A DNA stretch of 21,478 nucleotides from Spirogloea muscicola (lineage: Eukaryota; Streptophyta; Zygnematophyceae; Spirogloeales; Spirogloeaceae), in the NCBI GenBank assembly GCA_009602725.1, contig WELB01000003.1, positions 289,098 to 310,575 of the forward strand, given 5' to 3'. Every line of letters starts with the position of its first letter. Within the stretch, counting starts at the first letter, position 1. The notes under the pieces were generated by a model. That model saw nothing but the letters and a program-made list of their open reading frames with translations. It made no database searches and was not told the origin of the DNA. Below, in pieces: positions 9,396 through 18,279 of this stretch. A program made the position numbers and the translations under genes.

Positions 9396-10455
9396 AAGTA
9401 GGCAAGGTTATTGGAAGGAGTGTGGGAAAGCCACCACGTCAGAGATGAGTTTGCCAAGGGCACCTACCAAGGACGCGACAGGATAAAACACACAGCTCGG
9501 CACCCGGTGGGATTGAGAGGATGCCCCCCCAGCAGGGCTGCAGGGGCAAGAGGGAAAGTCTTTCAGAGGCTGCATCCACAAAGGCCCGCGGATGCGAATA
9601 GAGCACACCACGTTTGTAGGTTGCGCAGCTCGCTTGGCTTTGACTTAGCTCGAGAAGGGTCAATATACCGCACAATTCTCGGCCCAGCTGGATAGAAGAG
9701 TCCTTTAAAAGTGGAAGTGGCGGTTGCGGAAGGCATGCTCACAAAGATTAGAAGACAAGGTCAAGGTGGAAGCCCCAACAAAATGCAAAGCACTCAGCGA
9801 AGTCAGTATGCTATCACAAGGAAGGAAGGGACTGCGGCCACAATGGCCTGGTGAGGCTGATCCAAATTGGCCGAGTAACCTTCAAGCGCTTCTGCAGATA
9901 GTGAAACACGAATGCTGCGCCTGTTGAGATTAGTAATATAGTGAACGAGCGGATAGGGCTGGACAATCATTTGTCTCAGCTGTTGTGATACTTCCTGTCG
10001 GTGGCTTATTCATGTTGACTGACTCAGACAGCTGATTTGGCTTGACACGGGCAAACTTCAGGTTGAGTTACATACTTCCAGGTGCGGTTCAAGTCGGGGG
10101 ACCTCTTCCAGACCAAGGTCGAGGCAAGCGCTCAGAAAACCCGTTCTCTAACAACAGCGAAGCGACTACAAGGGCCAAAGCCTAAGCGTGACGCCGACCT
10201 CCCACAGTTCAAGGGAAGCCCCTCCGAAGGGTACCTCGACCACGCCCAAAGTACTGTACAGGTGGCCGCTACTGAAACGGTGGCGGCGATCGTGAGAAGG
10301 AGTGCTGGAGCCCACCACCCGTGGTCGGACCAGCCACTGGGTTGCCCACAATATGCCTGGCAGTTATGTATGTGCTCACTCGTATGTACCACCATAGTCC
10401 CCTTCAGTTGTATTCCTCATTTCGTTCCATAGCCCTTGTTAGATTATCCTTTGTT

Positions 10456-10670
10456 CTTCTTACAGACAGTGGACTGGCATGCTTTTGGCCTCCCTCTCAA
10501 TCCATGCAAACTGCGAGCCTGCTCTCAGGGTATTCGACTCCAAAAAGCCAGTTGTTTTACGTTTTGTTGACTTAGTCCCTCTCAATAAACCTGACAGTTC
10601 TTCTTACCAAACAGTGGACTGGCTTGCTTTTGGCCTCCCTCTAAATGCATGAGCACCGCGCGCCTCTTCT
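10456..10670 (+). repeat. Partial direct duplication, two ~75-bp units ~133 bp apart
   Basis: The unit at about 10456 (TTCTTCTTACAGACAGTGGA then CTGGCATGCTTTTGGCCTCC) recurs at about 10589 with the same order and a few differences. Sequence between the units is not repeated. Neither unit gives a long open frame. Origin unknown. Confidence 0.7.
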
Positions 10671-11394
10671 CACTGGGTCTTTTGGCTGGTCAAACGGTTG
10701 GCCAACCAGCTTAGCCGACGGGCGAACCTGGCTTTTCGTAGGTAGTGCTAAGATCTTGCCGTCACCGGCACCAGCGGAAGAAGGCGGGGTAAAGCTGCCC
10801 CAAGCAAGTAATGTGCTTCGCAACTCTCACCTCCTTGCAGCTAGCCACGCGTGCGTCAGCGCCGCACCTTGGAACGTCGAGCCTTGGTCAGGACCTGACG
10901 AGCCTTCGCTCGGACCCGCATGCAATTGCGAGAAGTCATGGTAACTCTGCAGCTGAGCATCCTTGACACTTTGTGCTGCCTATCGCGAGCATACCCCACC
11001 CTGAGCTCCTTTGTCATGTCTCCTCAGTCAAGGCTGCGAACCGAGACCTAGCAGCATCGCAAACCGGGTGGCAGTCGTTAACAATGCACAGGTCGTCATC
11101 TTGTGGACAAGGTACTGCATATATTGCGTCTGCGGACGTTCTTGCATGTGTTGTTGCGCGTGTACATTCTTGCACCATGGCTTGTGTGTAAGTTGTTGCC
11201 CATACTACTCGCAACAAGAACCAAGATAAGCTGCGGGCTTGTATCGAGTAACCTCGGCCCTGTATAGTAATGACTTACTTTGGGATCTCGTGAATGATAA
11301 TTCGATAGCTTCCTTGGGGGGTCTGGTGACTAGAAACAAACAAACAACATCTCGATCCCATCTGGGGTTCTAATCCGCCCTCTACTTATTCTGA

Positions 11395-11560
11395 CTTGCA
11401 CTTACTGACTAGAGGTTATTGAGAGCCCAACTTGCAGACGTCTTGGAGACTAGTATCCTGCTTTCTGCACCATCCGGCCCTTTCAGACCTTGTCCATTCC
11501 TTTGGGCTGGCCTCTCACAGCCATTGCTGTCAACTTGAAAGAGCCATTTTCTTCCTCATG
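11395..11560 (+). mobile_element. Remnant of a retroelement 3' tail (type A)
   Basis: ACTGACTAGAGGTTATTGAG at about 11404–11423 matches the reverse complement of the stop-codon region of copies A1/A2. It is followed by CCTTTCAGACCTTGTCCATT and TTTGGGCTGGCCTCTCACAG, the family tail. The middle is diverged. This is an old fragment. Confidence 0.6.
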
Positions 11561-12076
11561 ACTAGCCACCGTCATACTAATTGCGATGTTGCTATGATGA
11601 AGTTGAGTACTAGATTGCTCATTGTCAACCAGAATTGAACTACTCATAATCGTCCACGCAACCTTGCTGACCTGAATCTCATGCACATGAGAAATAGACA
11701 GTAAGTAGTAGTCCAAGGTAAAAGCAGATCTGAGCTACATTAGCAGCCGTACAGGTAGAGCTAAGTGATAAGACAAATCCGATTGACCAACAACGTGTCC
11801 ACATAACTCAGTAAGCCAGTCCTTGATCACATTCTGAAGTCCAAGTCTCAAGCAATGGCACGAGTCCAGTCCAAAGAAAAGCTTAAGAATCCGCTTTGCA
11901 AGTGAAGAGTCAAACAATGGTGGTGCTGGTATTTAACAAAAGCTCTGAGAATCGATCCTGGTGGCCTCAAGTTGGACTGCCTTCTTCGTCTGGCCAATGC
12001 GACCAACTTATCGTTCAGTACATTGTGTAGTCCGTGCACGTCAGCATTTGTGTCTGGATAGTCTCATCGACGTCAT
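11561..12076. other. Gap with no gene seen
   Basis: About 500 AT-richer bases between a retroelement remnant and a possible minus-strand exon. Only short open frames occur, none with recognisable content. Confidence 0.5.
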
Positions 12077-12246
12077 TTAGCAATTGACACCTTCGCGCAT
12101 GACACAGCCCAGTGGGCCATATGGGCCCTCCTCGTAGAAGAGGATGCCCTGCTTCTGCACATGCGAGGCGACGCGGCTGCTCTCGTGCACCCTGGCCATG
12201 GCTGCCACCCACCTTGGGTGAGAGCGGGTCTGTGCTAGTCTGATCA
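12077..12246 (-). CDS. Possible last exon or gene remnant, unrecognised
   Basis: On the minus strand, after a possible acceptor (CTGCAAACAG at 12256–12247), a frame reads IRLAQTRSHPRWVAAMARVH, then ESSRVASHVQKQGILFYEEG, then PYGPLGCVMREGVNC and a stop at 12077–12079. The composition looks like real protein, but I do not recognise it and could not find a preceding exon: the upstream minus-strand DNA to 12400 is unclear and then runs into retroelement A2. It may be a gene cut off by the retroelement cluster. Confidence is low. Confidence 0.3.
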
Positions 12247-12571
12247 CTGTTTGCAGCCATTAGCGGACCTGCGTCTGTACCCTGGACACGGGGGCGGTCT
12301 ACTGGCCCTGTCGAGAGGAGCAAATGTCCAGCTGGAAAAAGTGATTGGAGAACAGAGGAGAAACGGCGGTTGTGAAGCAAGCTCTTGCTGTGGAGCACAG
12401 ACCCGCGAAGGGGAGCAACATCAGGAGATGCCAGATCCTGCTGAGCTTCCTTTCTTTCGGGGCTGGCATTTCAGAGCCCTCGGCCCCTTTTCCTTGATAT
12501 ACTTCTCCTTGAGGAAGGGCTTACTTCTTAGGACCTTGTCAATTCCTGTCAGACGGGGCGCTCTCAGAAGA

Positions 12572-13300
12572 ACAAGCGCGGCCATATGAACTGGTGGCTA
12601 GGGGAGGCCAGCCCAAAGGAATGGACAAGGTCTGAGGGAGCCGGAGTGCTAAGGACTGAGTCAGCAGCAAGCGGACTCTCAGTAACCTCTAGTCAGTAGA
12701 TGCAAACCTGAATAGCTAGCAGGCGGAAAGACGTCGCCCTGACGGAAGCCGGAGGCCGCCGCCAGAGCGCGGCCTGCGCGCAAGTGGACCGCGAAAGCTA
12801 GGGACCGCTGCAAAGAGACGGCCAAACGCATCCGGTAGACTTGGGCGAGGGACCCGGCGACATAGAAGCCAGGCTGCTCGCCCTGCTGCCCGTGGCGGCG
12901 GGCCGCTGCTCGCCCCGCAAGGCGGTGAAGCAGGTCAAGCCATTTGGCGCCAAAGGCGCCGTGTACGTCGACGGCGAGTGTGACAAACTCGTCGCCCACC
13001 GGGTGATCCGAGTATTTGCGATCCTTGGCGCCTGCCGCTTGGCGGACTGCGTAGCCCGCCTCCTCCGCCGAGCGTTGGCGCTCCTGGAATCGAAAGAGTC
13101 AGTTGTGACGACGTCGGTAATGAGCAGAGAGAAGGGCTCGCCCATTGAGCAGAGGCCCCCCGCCGAGCGCGCTAGCGACGAGATCGGCGCGCCAGGTGTG
13201 GAGGCGGCCATCCGCCCCAGCGGTCGGAGGCATGATGCTGGTACTCTCCTGTCGGGCTGGTTGTTCACAGCTCTCGCCCACTTTGGGAACTTCCTTCTTT
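12572..13300 (-). mobile_element. Retroelement 3' fragment, copy A2, carrying a tiny nested insertion
   Basis: On the minus strand this gives the longest type A copy. It reads GADGRLHTWRADLVASALGGGP, then after a disruption VVTTDSFDS, then (separate frame) DEFVTLAVDVHGAFGAKWLDLLHRLAG…SLAQVYRMRLAVSLQRS…LHLLTRGY-stop at 12679, then the 3' tail to about 12572. The order and motifs match copy B2 and look like the C-terminal region after the reverse transcriptase in algal non-LTR polyproteins. A 25-bp insertion at 13121–13154 breaks the frame. Direct repeat of A1. Confidence 0.75.
13121..13154 (-). mobile_element. Ultra-short retroelement insertion with 7–9-bp target repeat
   Basis: TGAGCAGAG occurs at 13121–13129 and again at 13146–13154. 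The 16–18 bases between are GAGAAGGGCTCGCCCATT (13129–13146), exactly the reverse complement of the terminal motif of type B elements (AATGGGCGAGCCCTTCTC). Taking out the 25-bp gain joins GGPLL to DVVTTDS as in copy B2. Confidence 0.7.
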
Positions 13301-13304
13301 CGTA

Positions 13305-13383
13305 TAAGCTCACTTGCACTTCCTTTCTTCCTTTCTTGGCTCCTCTTTCTTTGTCCATTCCTTTGGGCTGGCCTCTCCTCCTA
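13305..13383 (+). mobile_element. Retroelement 3' tail fragment
   Basis: Contains GGCTCCTCTTTCTTTGTCCA and TTCCTTTGGGCTGGCCTCTC, the family 3' tail up to the first arm of the stem-loop. It ends abruptly at the start of a coding fragment. No coding part of its own. Confidence 0.6.
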
Positions 13384-13471
13384 TGCTGATCACCCGGTGG
13401 GGGATGAATTCGCGACGCTGGCGATGGATGTACACGGGGCTTTCGGCAGCCGCTGGCTGGATCTCATTCAG
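13384..13471 (+). mobile_element. Retroelement coding fragment, copy E, interrupted by inverted copy B2
   Basis: Plus-strand frame YADHPVGDEFATLAMDVHGA then FGSRWLDLI, homologous to the DEF…D-x-HGA-x-G…W motif of A2 and B2. It breaks off at 13471 where the terminal motif of inverted copy B2 begins. Only about 30 codons remain. Confidence 0.7.
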
Positions 13472-14264
13472 CGAGAGAAGGGCTCGCCCATTGAGGATAG
13501 GGGCTGGAAAAAGCCAGCCCAGAAAAGAATGAACAAAGGACGAGAAGGGGCCACGAAGAACAACAAGCACAGAAAAGAAACGAAGCAGCTACGAAGCACT
13601 CAGTAACCCCTGCTAAGCAGCCTCAGGTCAGAGAGACTGGATTCCTGGAAGCGGGTCCCTGGCCAGAGCCAGAGGCAGCAGCGAGGGCTTTGCCTGCACG
13701 CAGGTGCAGCGTGCGGGCCATAGACCTCTGCAGCGAGACGGCCAAGCGCATGCGGTACACCTGCGCTAGCGACGCTGCTGCATGTGAGTCCACCGGCTCT
13801 CCATGGAAGCGGCGGGCAATGGCGTGACGAGAGAGCTGGTTGAGCAGCTCGAGCCACCGAGCGCCCAGCGCCCCGTGCGTATCGATGGCGAGCGGGAAGA
13901 ACTCGTCTTCCCGCGGGTGATCTGCGTATTTTAGCTCCTTGGCCCGAGCGGCGCAGGCTACCGCATACCCAGCCTTGGTGGCACGCTGGGTTGGATGTGA
14001 GCGGTCATAGGAGTCGGTTGTCACCACGTCCAGGAGAAGACGTGGCCCGCCTGCTGGTGGGGTGGCCACGAGGTCCACTCGACGAGCGTGGAGACCGTCG
14101 GCCCGTTGCTGGAGCGGCATGACGGCAGAGTTCTCGGCTGCCACCGAGAAGCCAGCCTTCACAAGGATGCCATGCCATTCAGCGGCTTGCCCGCCAGGCC
14201 ATTGACCGGCGGCCGGGTCTGCCAGGGGCGATGCCGCCTCTGGGTCACGGCGGTGTGCCTCTTT
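13472..14264 (-). mobile_element. Retroelement 3' fragment, copy B2, longest coding copy
   Basis: The longest open remnant in the window runs on the minus strand from about 14264 to 13623. Key blocks in order: EWHGILVKAGFSVAAENS, DGLHARRVDLVAT, RLLLDVVTTDSYDRSH, AKELKYADHPREDEFFPLAI, DTHGALGARWLELLNQLSRH, RMRLAVSLQRSMARTLHLRA. The pattern fits the conserved C-terminal region downstream of RT in algal/protist non-LTR elements; the D-x-V…D-V-V-T arrangement is reminiscent of PD-(D/E)xK-type nuclease folds, which is inference. Compared with B1, one base is missing in a G run (CCAGGGACC versus CCAGGGGACC), shifting the last ~20 codons and giving an early stop at 13623. The 3' tail runs to 13472 with the stem-loop and terminal motif. 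Confidence 0.75.
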
Positions 14265-14265
14265 C

Positions 14266-14518
14266 CCCTTACATCTGCGTGCTGGCCGTGCTCTCGCTGC
14301 GGCCTCCGGCTTTCGTCAGGGGGATAGGTTTCCGGCAGCTAGTCTGTCGGATGTGAGGCTCCTTACTCGTAACTACTGAGTGGTCCATCCTCCCCCCTTC
14401 TGCCATAGTCTCTTCAGGCCCACAGTCGCTGCTTAGCTCGTAGTTTGGCCCCTTCGAACCTTGTCAATTCTTTTCGGGCTGGCTTCTCACAGCCCTTGCC
14501 CCCATTGGGAGCGCCACT
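14266..14518 (+). mobile_element. Retroelement 3' fragment, copy C2
   Basis: Codes HLRAGRALAAASGFRQGDRF then PAASLSDVRLLTRNY-stop in one frame. The 3' UTR contains TGGCCCCTTCGAACCTTGTC, hairpin GGGCTGGCTTCTCACAGCCC and terminal CCCCCATTGGGAGCGCCACT. It is the intact counterpart of C1 and supplies the empty site for the 40-bp insertion near 15407. Confidence 0.75.
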
Positions 14519-14532
14519 TCTTCTTTCCCTGC

Positions 14533-15000
14533 AGCGAGCTACTCAGACCTGATGTTGCTCACTCGTGGGTACTGAGCTTCCCTCTACATCGTCTCTGTGT
14601 TCTGCAGGGTTTTGTAGTGTCCGACTCCTTCAGACCTTGTCCATTCTTTTGGGCTGGCCTCTCCCAGCCACCAGTTAATCTGGCCGCGCTTGCTCTTTGT
14701 AGTGTAGTTAGTCCTTTTTCCGGCTCCTCTTTCTTTGGCTTTGGACATTGTCCATTCTTTTTTGGGCTGGCTTTGCCAGCCCCTCTTCTCTATGGGGGCG
14801 CACTTCTCTTTGCCAGCCCCTCTTCTCTATGGGCGCGCACTTCTCTTTTCTCTCCCAGCCACCAGTTCATCTGGCCGCGCTTGCTCTTTCTTTGGACATT
14901 GTCCATTCTACTTTGAGCTGGCTTTGCTTGGGAGTGCCCCTTCTCTTTGCCAGCCTCCTCTTCTCTATGGGCGAGCCTTCTTCTTTCTTTTCCTTCTATT
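14533..15000 (+). mobile_element. Mosaic of type D retroelement tails
   Basis: Starts with YSDLMLLTRGY-stop (as in D1), followed by four or more copies or partial copies of the 3' tail: GGACATTGTCCATTC, GGGCTGGC…CCAGCC, CACCAGTTAATCTGGCCGCG and CTCTTCTCTATGGGCGCGCA. A 37-bp unit (TTGCCAGCCCCTCTTCTCTA then TGGG…CACTTCTCT) is tandemly repeated at about 14773–14846, with a third diverged unit at about 14957. No complete coding part. Confidence 0.7.
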
Positions 15001-15329
15001 TTTACGAACGGGCCAGACGGCCGAGGCGGTGAAGGCTAGGGCCACCGCCACGCGGCGGCCACGGGGCGCGCGCCCGTGAGCCACGTGCGCGATCCCGGGG
15101 GCCAGTGGGATAGGCCTGCCGGCGCGCGCCACTGGCTCGATTGGATCCGGGAGCGCGGCATCGCGGCGGGGCGGGAGCGGCGGGCGCGCCGTTTTCCCAA
15201 TCGATTGGGGACGCGCTGCCGACTGGCTCTCACCGTCTGAACGGCGGACGGCCCACCACCCCGGCGAGGAGAAGAAGAGAGAGTAAGACGGCAAAAGGTA
15301 AAGATAAGCTCTTCCGAAGTAAGGCGATG
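15001..15329 (+). other. GC-rich segment between retroelement tails, unassigned
   Basis: Very GC-rich, unlike its flanks. One plus-strand frame (about 15077–15240) reads HVRDPGGQWDRPAGARHWLD then WIRERGIAAGRERRARRFPN and stops. It may be another part of a retroelement polyprotein or an insertion of unrelated DNA; I cannot assign it. Confidence 0.3.
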
Positions 15330-15480
15330 GCTGTTGCCCCTCCATCATGTGGCCCCTTCGAACCTTTGTCAACCTTTTTTGGGCTGGCTTTTCACAGCCC
15401 TTGCCCAAGAAGCAAGCGCGGCCAGATTAACTGGTGGCTGGGAGAGGCCCCCATTGGGAGTGCCACTTCTTCTGTTAGAG
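15330..15480 (+). mobile_element. Retroelement type C tail split by a 40-bp type A 3'-end insertion
   Basis: GTGGCCCCTTCGAACC…GGGCTGGCTTTTCACAGCCC TTGCCC is the C-type tail. At 15407–15446 it is interrupted by 40 bases (AAGAAGCAAGCGCGGCCAGA then TTAACTGGTGGCTGGGAGAG) that are the inverted extreme 3' end of type A elements. GCCC flanks the insertion at 15403–15406 and 15447–15450. The uninterrupted version is at 14491–14510. Confidence 0.7.
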
Positions 15481-15885
15481 GCCAGAGCCCAATGACAGGT
15501 TCTGCGAGCGACAACCGGCTGGAAGGGGAGAGAATGCGCGCGGTGCGCATGGAAAGAAAGGGTGTGGCCAAATCAAGCCAATACATTGTTCAGGCAAAAA
15601 CCGGGGATAGAGGGGGGGGGGAGCGGTGCGCACGAACTGAGAAGAGGAGGCCAGAGCCGAGGCGATGCGCTGTGCACACGCGAAAAGGCAACAGAAGCCA
15701 CCCCACACCAATGGGCTCCCCTTGGCGCTGAGACGGTGGGCCGCGGAGGCGGACCCCATTGGCGCGCGCGCCGCTTCAAGAAGGAAGACTCCCCCACGCC
15801 GCGTCCGCCAGGCGAGCCGCCCGGCACCGCTCAGCTCGTCGCCAAGGCTCCAACCCCCTCTCTCGGCCCCCGCGCCGCGCCCGCC
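15481..15885 (+). promoter_or_regulatory. Upstream region of CURT1
   Basis: This region lies between the retroelement cluster and the CURT1 start. It holds the inverted partner of the 32-bp repeat (15567–15597) and a G9 run at about 15612. CCAAT occurs at 15708–15712 and its complement ATTGG at 15758–15762, about 125 bases before the ATG; CCAAT boxes are common promoter elements, but these are short matches. No clear TATA box. Confidence 0.3.
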
Positions 15886-17602
15886 ATGGCCGCCGCGTCC
15901 TGCGTCGCCGTCGCCGCCGCCGCCGCCGTCGTCGCGCCGGCTGCTGCGAGGGCCTCCTGCCGCGAAGCGCTTTCCCGCTCCGCCTTCGTCGCCGCGCCCC
16001 TGGCTCTGCGGTCCCCCCGCCTGCGGTCGGGTGAGCCGAACACCACCCCCTCGCATTCCTTGCGCGGGCAGCCGCCGGTCGACGCCCACTGCCAGAGCCC
16101 GCCGGGACCTTCCGAGGAGGCGGCGGTGGTCAGTCGATGGTCGTGGTCTCACGGCCAGTGCGTGGCGGCTGTGCGACAGCGCCCGGTCTCTTAGCTGGTG
16201 CACGGGCCGCCAAGTCCAAGGTGGAGATTGAAGCGAGCGATGTGTCCAAGCAGGGCAGCGAGTTCATCGAGGACCTCAAGCTGAAGGTTCGTGAGCCCTC
16301 GCCCTTGGCAGAAGCTTAGTCGACTCTGAGGTTGGGAAGAGGCGCTTGGATTTTGAGCAACACTGCTGGACAATGTGGAGGAAACAGAGCACATGCAGCC
16401 ACGGCTTTGTACATGGCAACTGTGCTCGTGCGAAGGCAGGCTGGGGTTGTAGGCTGGCGTGGCATGGCTTTGACGGAAACGCCTTGAGAATGCTCTGGAG
16501 CCCCAGCACAGCCTCAATGGCCCACGCTCTGGGATGTGACATACATTTGGCCATGAATACACGTGCAATTCAGATTCTCACCTATGTGCCGTGCAGAGGC
16601 TTAGATGAGGCCTTTCTGTCAGCACAACAGCTTGTAGACCTGCTTCAGCGCTCGCAGTATTCTCGCATTGGCAGATGTTACTAGACAGAGCGACAGAGCA
16701 CCTGTGGGACAGGGCAAAGCATATAAGCATGCCCTGATCAAAGAGGGCTTCCGATGAGGCACACGGCTGTGAATGACCGGGCTTGTGGTGTCTGACAGTG
16801 GGAGAAGACTGAGAACAAGCCCCAGGTCATTCTCTATGGTGGAGCTGCCCTTGTGGCTCTCTGGTTCTCGTCCGCCATTGTTGGTGGCATCAACTCCATC
16901 CCATTGGTGCGCTACTATCTCTCCAGAAAGGGCTGCACAGCAAGCCACTTACTGCAGATTTACTTACTGCTGTTCTCGTGTGTCATGCTGGAGACGCGTG
17001 CGCTCAACTCACAAGTGGGCTTGCTCTGTTCCTCTTGTTCCTACTTCAAGCCAGTGCGTTGTTCTTGATCAAAGACGTTGCTTGGTCGTTCCATTTTGAC
17101 GGAGGCCTGTGCGACCTGTCCTGTCATTTTGGCAGCTGCCCAAACTCTTGGAGCTTGTGGGCCTTGGCTACACCGGCTGGTTTGTGTATCGTTACCTGCT
17201 GTTGAAGGTAGGCTTATCAGGACGACTGGCGGCTACCTACTGCTAACTTGTCTCCTTGATCTGCCTGCTCGAAGGGCTGAAAAGCTGGCCCCTCTATTGT
17301 CCTGTGCTATGCATGTGCTATGTACTGTATGTTTCTCCGCTGCCACCTGCATTGCGAGCTACAGCGTTGCCGTTGTTGAGCATAAGTTGGAAGCTTAGCA
17401 TTCATTGCATGAGGTTCCATCAATCAGCACATCCTGTGCAGTATCGAATGGGCAAAGAGAAAGTGGACATCATTGTCCAGAACAAATCCACTTTGGGGTT
17501 TGTGACAGCTTGCCGTGCTCTTGAGTGCAGGAGAGCCGCAAGGAGCTCCTGAATGAAATTGAGGACCTCAAAGCCAAGATTACCGGTGAGCTGAGCAACT
17601 GA
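15886..17602 (+). CDS. CURT1: CURVATURE THYLAKOID 1 (CURT1) family protein, 5 exons, complete
   Basis: Bends thylakoid membranes at grana margins. Exons: 15886–16030, 16195–16286, 16799–16906, 17136–17207 and 17531–17602; all GT–AG with matching phases, 162 residues, the usual length for the family. Residues 1 to about 50 are Ala/Arg/Ser-rich, a likely chloroplast transit peptide (MAAASCVAVAAAAAVV). Exon 3 holds the first transmembrane helix, TENKPQVILYGGAALVALWF followed by SSAIVGGINSIPL. Exon 4 holds the second, LPKLLELVGLGYTGWFVYRY. Exon 5 gives the C-terminal amphipathic ESRKELLNEIEDLKAKITGELSN. These blocks match CURT1 closely. The final GGTGAGC could be read as a donor, but reading through to TGA at 17600–17602 gives a normal end. 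Which CURT1 paralogue (A–D) cannot be decided. The long intron 2 (16287–16798) holds no visible gene. Confidence 0.95.
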
Positions 17603-18279
17603 GCAATTAGCGCTTTGGGGGCCTGTGTCAAAGGCCTTGATGAGAAACCCGCACTATGAGTGAGACTCAACAAGCCTTTTGGCATGACGATTTAGTGACA
17701 ACCAAGGGAACCTGGGTAGCCTTCAGGACTCGTGGTCCTTGCTCTTTGCCTTGTAGCCACTGGTGTATTTGTTTTGTTGTTGATGTTGTGAAAACTCGCG
17801 CCTTTTCTTGCAAGATCTTACTGATGCAATTTCACATAAAGCATGCGGGGCTGGGGGACCTTGCAAAGGAATTTTCATTTCAAGTAGAGAGGCGTTCCTT
17901 CAGTTATTTTGTCACTTAGAGTATGAGGCGCAGTATCATGCACAGAAACCTCAGAAACTTGTTGCAGCTGTAGCAACTTCATGCAGGCAGAGCAGCATAT
18001 GCTTGACTACCAGCAACTGTGCTGCAAATTGGACAATTGCGCACTACACATAGTGGCCTGCGGATGCTCTGAATGTGATGTACAAAATCGATTTGCTCAG
18101 CATCAGACACTGGTCACCTTGAGCCCTCGTTACAAGCGGGAGTTGCAGTGCCTGCAAGATCTGTGTACTTGGCTACTGCCAACACGTACTTGCTACTTGG
18201 CTACGTGGCAGTGAGTCCCCTGTCAGGGAGGGCGCAGACGACCTGTTATAGTATCTAGACCCTCTCGAGCCAATGCCTC
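17603..18279. other. Convergent 3' intergenic region, CURT1 / pBrp
   Basis: There are 677 bases between two opposing stops, with only short chance open frames on both strands. TTACA at 18130–18134 (TGTAA on the minus strand), 146 bases past the pBrp stop, is a candidate poly(A) signal for that gene. I did not find one for CURT1. Confidence 0.5.

Larger units (their letters stand above)
9258..11394. other. Long intergenic stretch, no gene supported
   Basis: About 2.1 kb follow the DUF2993 stop. The longest plus-strand open frame (10082–10432, 116 codons, starting RFKSGDLFQTKVEASAQ) resembles nothing I recognise. It starts right after a plausible acceptor (CTTCCAG), so it could be an exon of an unknown gene, but I cannot link it to others. 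A second frame at 9411–9695 is equally unsupported. A partial duplication lies at 10456–10670. I see no tRNA, rRNA or snRNA. Confidence 0.5.

Noticed and set aside
10640-10730. Possible tRNA-like region with complementary segments (GGCTGGTC…GGCCAACCAGC)
   Set aside because: No cloverleaf with proper acceptor stem, T-loop or anticodon arm could be drawn.
6602-15480. Regularly repeated short motifs as a CRISPR-like or satellite array
   Set aside because: Spacing is irregular, units lie on both strands and are attached to retroelement coding tails.
15475-16203. Minus-strand open frame of 242 codons across the CURT1 start
   Set aside because: It is antisense to CURT1 exon 1 and its upstream GC-rich region, with no recognisable motif.
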